Assembly: GCA_030142905.1 (NCBI GenBank)
Contig: JASJOG010000077.1
Span: 1,419,001 to 1,483,000 of the forward strand
Direction: 5' to 3'
From: Heliopora coerulea
Taxonomy: Eukaryota; Cnidaria; Anthozoa; Scleralcyonacea; Helioporidae
DNA: 64,000 bases
Shown: in pieces, positions 32,001 through 40,800 of the stretch
Layout of the letters: every line of letters begins with the position of its first letter
Position numbering within the stretch: the stretch's first letter is position 1
Notes under the pieces: model-generated
The model's database searches: none
Seen by the model: the letters and a program-made list of their open reading frames with translations, nothing else
What the model was told of the DNA's origin: nothing
Translations under genes and position numbers: made by a program

Positions 32001-35000
32001 TACACGTAATTACACCCGAACAAATAATTTTTGGGACAAGCGTGGTGTCCAGTAAAAGGTAAAACAACTGAAATCTGCAACTTATGCAAAGTGAGGATTT
32101 TCAAATGACGGAAAATCATGTTTAAAAACGTCAGGACGCATCGATCCAGAATCACTCTGCGCTCTCCATTTGAATCCTGGTAGGTCAATGGTTAGAGCGT
32201 CCCACCTGTCGTCGGAAGGTTTCGGTTTGATCCCCGTCTAGGGCTCAGAAATCTTTTTTCTTAGGATAGAGCTTGACGAACGTTCATCTACCATTCAACA
32301 ATTTATGTTGTGTTTAAAATCATTCTTTCTTTTGATGACTACTTTTCAGCGTTTTTATTTCAATGGAATGAAAACGAAGTTTTGTCCGCGAAAATATCCG
32401 TGTCTCAGAATCATTCTGTTACCGTACCTTTATTAATGCAAATGATAATTAAATTGAGTTGAAGAAACGAAATGTTAGTAATAAGGGAATTTTATCTGCC
32501 AAATCATGTTCAGTAGGTAGTTTAAAACTGTCTAAATAGAAAACATTTAAAGCTTTTTGAATGGTGCCCATATCTCTACCAGATAGACGGGACATCTGCG
32601 TTAAATAAATGAGGATCTCTCAATTGTGGTATCACAAAGTTATGATTATCACTGGAACGTCTATAAAGGTGCAAGAATTGGAAGTAAGGGCTTTTAGGTT
32701 TAAGTTTGTTGGGGGAAAGAAAACAAACTGAACATCGGAGAGAAATAGCCATTAAGATAAAGTCATTGCAAGTGTCTCACTATTTATTCAACAGTCTGTA
32801 CCATGCAGTTTGATGTTTGAGAAACGTGAGAGCTTGGATATATTAAGGTAGATGAACGATCTTCAAGCTCGATACTCAGAAAATGATTTCTGAGCCCCAG
32901 ACGGGGATCGAACCCGCAACCCTCCGATGTCCGCCAGATGATCTGGCCAGATGATCTGGCCGGTCATCGGAGGGTTGCGGGTTCGATCCCCGTCTGGGGC
33001 TCAGAAATCATTTTCTGAGTATCGAGCTTGAAGATCGTTCATCTACCTTAGTACTGTACCATAGTTTCACTCACTTCCTACATTATGTATGTATACTTAA
33101 CAATGGATATGAAATTGTTCACACACTGATAAATTGCTCTCAGCCTGTATGTGACTATGATGTTGTACAGGGCCTAGGTAGTCATCGATGAATTTCTGGA
33201 TCGAAACAGAAGGTGACCAGGGACCAAATTTACTCTACGACTTTGCGGGCACGGCCAACAATAAATGCCAAATATCTGCCTATAAAAAAATTTTTTCACT
33301 AACTCTGTGGACAGTTTTGGCCGCCAATAGAGTTCACAAGGAGTCGCCACTATTTGCTGAAATGTTAGTATAATTCGGTAACGACTCATAATAGAAGTCT
33401 GTGTTGAAAATCGAACTCTGTCAAATCATTCATGTATTATGTACTTCATGCTTTAAGCAACCCTATTGTATATTGCCCAGCACAGTATACTGTAAATGCC
33501 AGCCACTCCATGTGCTAACTTTCCAGTTGTAGAATTGTTGGATTTTGTCAGATGGCTTCTCTTGATGACCATAAAATTTGGCTGAGTAAAACAAAAATGT
33601 CCTTGGACAGGCAAATTTCACGGTAATATGGTATGACATTTTTGTCCTTTGATTGAAAATTTGAGGTCCTATAAATTGTTCAACATACATACAGTAACTA
33701 GAGAGTTCCTAAAAAGCATTTCTCTGCTGATTACTCACCATCATATGAAAAATCATCAAGAGTAGGCACTTAAAGCTTCCTCTACTTTTAGTTCTATTAA
33801 GCAAAGTATAAATTGTAATACTGGACAATTCTCAGGCAGTGCGTTGGTCAGAGAAGAATTTTAAGGCCACAAGTTGAGGGATGACAGTATACAAGGTCCT
33901 GATGTTCACAAAGTGGGGCTCATGTACTAAGATAATTAAGATATTGCAAGGTATATTGCTGACATTGAATTAAGAGATTTAGCCAGCTGGAAAACTAATA
34001 ACTACTGTACCTAGCAAAACGTTCTCTGGAGCTCTCCTGGTCATCATGCCTATAAGAAAGAACACATGGCTCAAATATGCAACAGAAATACCAATGGAAG
34101 CTAAAAATCTCCTTGGAATGATTGAGAAACTCACGGGAGCAATTAATCCAAATTAATGTCAACAGATGCAGCTCAGTGAACAAGTATCAACTAGGAAGAT
34201 GATAATTTCTGTTTTGAGTATGGTACTGTAACATTAAGCTTCTCTTGTACCACTACAGTATTAAGAAACAATTTTAGTAGCTAAACTGTGGCTAGAATCT
34301 TTAGAGCAACAAAAAATTTCAGTTTTCAAATTCTGTGTATAACCACACATACTACTGACTGGTTTTTGGCACAGCTATGGGTTTTTTTGGTTTCTTTTGT
34401 CACTCAGAGTTCTAATGACAGTGTACTGTAGCTTCTTAAAAGTTCATCACAAAAGATTTCATTTTCATGTATAAGTGTACTCAGGTGTGGCTATAACCAC
34501 TTCCCTTAAGGGGTCCTGAGCTCGACCTTTCCAGAAAATATTAACAAGTTTTCAAGGATTAGTTTGTACCAAACAAATGGACTCCAATTTCTATACTTTT
34601 GTTGTAGTTTCTAAAATTTTGTTTGAGGGTTACACCCCTAGACCATCAGTTTGGTCCCATTCTCCCATGGGAGAATGTCTACAGTAAAAAATATTTTCTT
34701 AACCACATTGGCCGTTAATAAAGAATCAAATCAAATTAATTAAAATAAGCTTTATTTAAACAGGGTAATCACATTTGAAGAACTTTAGTAAATGACATTA
34801 ATTGTATAGAACTGTCAACATAATGGATATAAGATTGAACAGATAATTACTAAAATTAATTGTGAATAATATTAAGAAAGTCAATACTAATCTGTACAAT
34901 ACTCCAGAACTATCTTAGTTTTAAAAATGTGCAAACCAATTTTTTTCTTGGATATGAAAAGGTACACTATTTTAAACTTGTGGTCCTATAACATAGAAAC

Positions 35001-37777
35001 CTTCACCAATAGTTATCATAATGATTTTTACTTTACAAATAACATTTATTCACAGTTTCTTGTTGTAACTTTGAACAGTAAAAATATTATTGGCATGGTT
35101 TTATCAGCATCTTAATTTTGCCAAATTTAATTTTTCCACATTACATCAAAGGTACATGTAGTAACATATATTTATTTACAGTTCTTGTACTGTGACAGTC
35201 TATATTGTTTTTCTTTTACAAGGTGAATAGCAGCATAATATCAGCAACAGATAAATAGTACTGTATATTTTGCATGCGGTCAAGGCACACTTAAAAATAT
35301 ATAAGCAAATAATCAAGTTTTGAACAATAATCTAATGTTGAGATGTTCATTGTAGGAATATCTTATGTAAATAATCTTGATCCAGTTGCTTACACGCAAA
35401 GGTACTGGTAATACAATATACAACAATATTCTAAATAGTGGATAGGCTATTTTCTTTTTGTAAGCTTAAGAGAGATGATGCAAATGTATTATTAACAATA
35501 ACAGAAATTTATTCAAATACAAGTATGTGGTAAATAGGACAGATACTGGTAGAAGTAAGGCCCTATCCACCTGGATACCCTTCATTCATGTTCAGTGGAA
35601 CAAATGTCACAAATGTTACCCATTGTGTAACAGGGTTAATGTTCAATGAAAACCAATCATAGAAGCCACACCTAAATTGTATTTTTAGAAAACTTAGCTA
35701 TAAACTTTTGGTCCTAAACAGAATTTTAGCCTATCTTGGTAAGGGTTCTGTTACCACATTCTATAAAATTAATAGTCAATTATTCAAATCCCTGTATCAA
35801 ATTATAGCAACATAGTTGCATTATTTAACTAATCAGATTTTATCCTCTCTAGCCTACTTATGTCTTTTCTTAGCTGTGCAACCTGGCCACTTAATCTTCT
35901 CTTGCACTACCTTTCCTTTTCTCTGTTGTTTCTTAACACAAAATCTTTTTGCAACTACCTGTCCTGCAGCAAGTAATAGCTTGTTGGTCTGTGTAATATC
36001 TGTGGTTTCCATGAAGGCAAGCACCTTGTTTACTTCTTCCACTTTTTCCTTCAACCTTTTCCTTTCAACATTTCTTATGTTAGGAGGAGGATCTTCCTCT
36101 TTGTTCATGCTCTCAAGTATTTCTTTTGCCAGTTGGATCTCCTCAATACTACATCCTCCTTTTTCCATATGGGCAATTAATTGCTCAGAGGTCATTTCTT
36201 CACTAGATGATTCATCCCCTCAGTCACTGTCATTCTCAATCTCAGATTGTTTTCTCACTTCACCATCAAAACCTTCTTGATTCTCCACTTCTTTGGAGTT
36301 TGCCACAGTCACTCTGTCTTGTGTACCTTGACTCACTTCTGTCCTGATCTCTTCCAGTTCCACCTCAGATAACCACTCATTTAATTTGATTGCTCTAGCT
36401 TGCTGAACCAATCTCTGCTCAGAGATTTCAAAAAACCCCACCTCTTTGCAAATTCCAAACATCCTCTTCCTATATCCCCCTTTTTATGGATTGCTCTTGT
36501 AGAAACACGTCATTACAATCTTGTTGACTTCCTTATTCCATTTCAACCTAGCAGTCACTTGATGACAACCTGGAGTGGGCTGCTGTCACCCAACTCCCAT
36601 GCCAGGTGAGGCACTTTCACTAGTAGCTCCAGTCCCATTAACACCATTATCACTTGTACTATTATTTTATTACACTTCCATATTCACCATAATTGAGAAG
36701 GTTTAGCATCACCCAAAAGCAGGATTGATTTTTAGAGTTCCCTTCTCCTAATTGGGTTGCCAACCAAGGCTTAAGAGTCCCACCTACCCTGGGCTACATT
36801 TGGTCTGACTTATAACCTTTGATCTGTCTGGCATGGGTGGCCCTACCAGGAGTAAAAACTCCTGCCAGCATAGCTCTTGGGCTCATTGAGGTATACAAGC
36901 CTCTCCACCACTTCAAGGTAGTAGTCCATGGAAAGGATTATTACTATTATTATTATTATTATTATTACTATTACTATTGTGTTTCCATTAGCCAGTTCAC
37001 ATTCTAGCCATTATTCCCTTCCACCAAATATTGCAGGGAGGTAACTGAGGCTGATGCGCTTTGGCTATACTTTTTCACTACTCTGGTTGTACCACTCTGC
37101 CAAGCACTTTCCTAATTATTGTTTCCCCCTCAGAAAGCATTGTCCTCTGCATTGTAGTGATTATCCTAATCACACTGTCCTCATCTCCAATAATCTTTCT
37201 CACTGCTCTGGTTGCATCTTCAGCACCATCTCCCTGGCATCCAATTATTACCGGCAATACTTCCACTCTGTACCTTCTTTTCTTTTCTCTGGTTTTGAAT
37301 GCCAGCTGCTGATACTTCTGTAACTTTGTTCTCGTCGCTTCCTTGATGTTCTGCTCTTGACGGCATGACGTGTCCACTAACCAGATCTTCCTCGCTTTCT
37401 CGTCCTGTAATGTCAAGTCTGGTCTGCGTGCAGAGCTGGTCTTTCTCATCCTATGCTTGAAGTCCTAACTCAACTTGAACCTGTTCTCCCTTAGGACGTG
37501 GCCTTTCTCCCATTTAACAGTGTACCATGCCGTATTGGCAGGGAGAAGTTCTATCTCAATGGCCCAGCTAACAGCCAGTACCATCAAGGCATTGTTGTGC
37601 CTACTGAGATACTCAGATCCTGCTAGGATCTCACACAGGTGTTGAATGGTTTCATCAAACTTCTTGCACAATCTACACTTTCCATCCCTGCCTCCTATCC
37701 CACACAACACTTTCCACTTCTGAGTTTCCACCATCTGTTACAGCAAATCCATGATTCTATTATTATTACTATTATTA

Positions 37778-37826
<49 letters not shown>

Positions 37827-40800
37827 GTGATATTGTTAACTTGGAAAAGATGGTAAAATTCCAGTTTATTCTCCTAGAGGGCAAGTTGTATCCAGCAACC
37901 TTAGGTCTTTAGGACTTTCCTAACAATTTTTGCAGTCTCCAGAAAAACTGCTTTCTCCAAAAGTTCTATGCTTCTTCTTCTTCTTCCTCTTCTTCTTCTT
38001 ATTATTATTACTATCTCATCTTCTCTCAGCTTTAACTATATTGTAATTGGAAATTATCACCTAAATACCAAGATCTCTCCTCAATTCTTGCTGTTCCCAG
38101 CAAATATACTTTCTGAAGAGTGAAAATACAATTTTGTGTTTAGTTTTCCAATGGATTTGTTGAATGACTGGCTTACTGTTCCCAAACTGCATCTTTCTGC
38201 CTGTTCTTTTAGTTACTTTATTACTATTATTAATTTTTCTTCTTCTTCTTCTCATCCTTCTTCTTCTTCTCCTTCTTCTTTTTCTTCTTCTTCTTCTTCT
38301 TCTTTTTCTTCTTATTATTATCATTATCATTATGTTGATTTGGAGCCAGCTTTAAGGAAAACAAAGGCATGGCCATAAACACATTCCCATCAATAATTGT
38401 TGGCATGTTGTCTGAGGCTTACTCTGATTGTATTATTCCCTCTTAAAACTTTCCTTATAATTGTCTCACCTTCTAAAAGTACTGTTATTCTCATTGTCCT
38501 TACTGTTCTTATCACATTCCTTTCTCCTTCAATCAATTTTACCACTACTATGCCTGTCTTCTCCACACTACCAAAATCTGATAATAACAGGTACCACATC
38601 CACTGTATATCCTGGTCTCTCCTCCATAGTCTCAAATGCAAGTTGTTGACATTTTTGCATTTTGGTTCAAGTTACTTCCTCTATGTTCATCCCCTGTGAG
38701 CACATACAACATGTCCACTATCCATATTTTCTCTCTTACATCATCCAGAGTCATGTCCAGTCTACATACTGTACTTGTTTTCCTCATTTTGTTCACAAAG
38801 TCTTTGCAGAGTTTAAATTGTTTCTCCTTGAGTACACATCCCTTCTTCCATTTCTCTCCATACCATACTGTACATCCAGGTAAATGTCCCTTCTCTATGG
38901 CCCAGTTGACTGCTAAAACCATCAATGCATTGTGTCTGGAGAGGTATTCAGCTCCTGCCAGCATCTCACATCCTGCAAGTAGGTGTTGAACAGTTTCATC
39001 ATGTTGTCCACATAACATACACTTTCCATCTGTGTCTTCAACTCCTCACATTGCTCACCATTTCCAGGTTTCAGCCATTTGTTCCAACGTATTCATTATT
39101 CCTGCTGTCTTCTGTGGTGTAGTATTTTAGTTCAACCACATGTGGCTTTCTCTTTCCTGCCCTACAAATACTTAGCTCTGCATCATTTTCTCTTCTTATT
39201 CATTTTTCAGCTTTTCCTCATATCCCCTGTTCATTCCCTTCTTCAACTCCTTCCAGCAACCTGACCGACCCTTCTCCACCTTCTCCCCATTTGTTCAGAT
39301 TTCTTTCTCCATAAAGTCAACTTTGAGTCCTTTTCAATGCTTGTCCCACTTCTCTTTTCAAGCTTTTATAATTATTCTTGTATTCTCTCTTCCATGCAAC
39401 CCTTACCTAGTAACTTGGACTAAGAACCATGAATGCATGTTACAGTATACCAGTCTTAAACTCTTTAAACCTAGTTCACCTTCCCCTGCCTAGTCATGTA
39501 CAGTTGTTCAATACTTCCCTGTCTGCCTAGTATTTCTTTTCTGCATAAGGTGTCCTTTACCAACATATCAAGGTCATATAGTCCCTTTCTGGTAAACTGG
39601 CACATGTACATTCATGACATATCCTGCAACTCAGATATAGCTCTGCAGTTGATTGCTTTCATGAAGCTCTTATCATACAGCTCTTAGTCAACCAGGTTTT
39701 CCAATCTCTTCTGCATTTCTTTTCTAATTTTTACAATTATCCTTCCCTTGTCAATCTGCTTTCCCTGTTCTGTCCCCAGGAATTTGTATAATTCCTCTTT
39801 CTTTGGATCCAATGCCTCTACCTTATTATCCAGTATCTTCAAGCCTTCTCTTTTGATCATCACTCCACATTTAAACTAAATCTCTGCCCCTTTCTACTCA
39901 CCATACATTGCACCTGTATTTTTTTGTAGCTCTCTGTGTATAAACCACTTTCAAACATTCATTTAGAGTACCAACTTATGCACACAAGTTTCAGTCAGTT
40001 TGTGGTTCAATGTACTTGCCTTTACAATATCCATTTGTGCAACCAGTAATTTTGCATGGTACTCTACCTAACAGCATAATGTGTACAGTATTTTGTGCCA
40101 TTTATATAGGCCCCACAAACAATTAACCATTTTTGGCCTGAGCAACATTAGTGAGTTCACTTAAATTCCATCCTCCCTTTTATATTTGAGCTATTCTCAA
40201 TCCTAATTTTACAGTTGTTACCCATGAGTTCTGTAATGAACTTTCTCTAGAGTGTTTAACAGCTTTGCTCTCAGTTTGCAAGCTGTTTATTCCTAAATAG
40301 ACTGTACTAGCAGTGACTGTTTCATCAAAAGAATCAGTGGTATTAGTTGATTTTATTACTAGTGCACTGCAGGGTTCAAATTACATATTGAAAAATGGTT
40401 CATGATTTTTCAAGAATTTAATGCTCTATTATGAAGATTATGCCACCATTCTAATAACAACAAGAGACTTTAAACATCCAATGTTACAGTTAAGTTATTC
40501 CTTATTTACAAGAAATAAGCAGAAATATCTCATTGTATGGTTCTAAAACTTCTATTTAGTAACAGAAGTACATGTATTTACCATGACTGAAACAGGGAAA
40601 TGCCATGGAAGGGAAGTGATTGTGTGCAGCAAATGGTACTCCTGAAAGATTCTATGGGTGCAATGGTATGTAATGATGATCCTCATACAAATTTCCTTTT
40701 ATGTGGACCTGAATTATGGCCATTATTCTTGCAAGCCATAATTAGTAACTATATGGTACTTTAAAAATTTCTGAAATTTGTTCAGTTAATTCCAAATTCC

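Larger units (their letters stand above)
31355..34010. other. ARNT intron between exons 4 and 5
   Basis: 2.7 kb with two SINE-type loci (32170-32293, 32849-33050). The rest shows no gene. Confidence 0.6.

Noticed and set aside
31800..32009. 69-aa hydrophobic plus-strand frame
   Set aside because: Composition alone; no conserved motif and located in an intron with no other support.
35816..36280. 154-aa plus-strand frame
   Set aside because: Antisense shadow of the LINE N-terminal fragment; Ser/Leu-rich as expected from a Glu/Lys-rich sense strand.
38061..38330. Poly-Arg frame on the minus strand
   Set aside because: Translation of a TTC microsatellite; not a gene.
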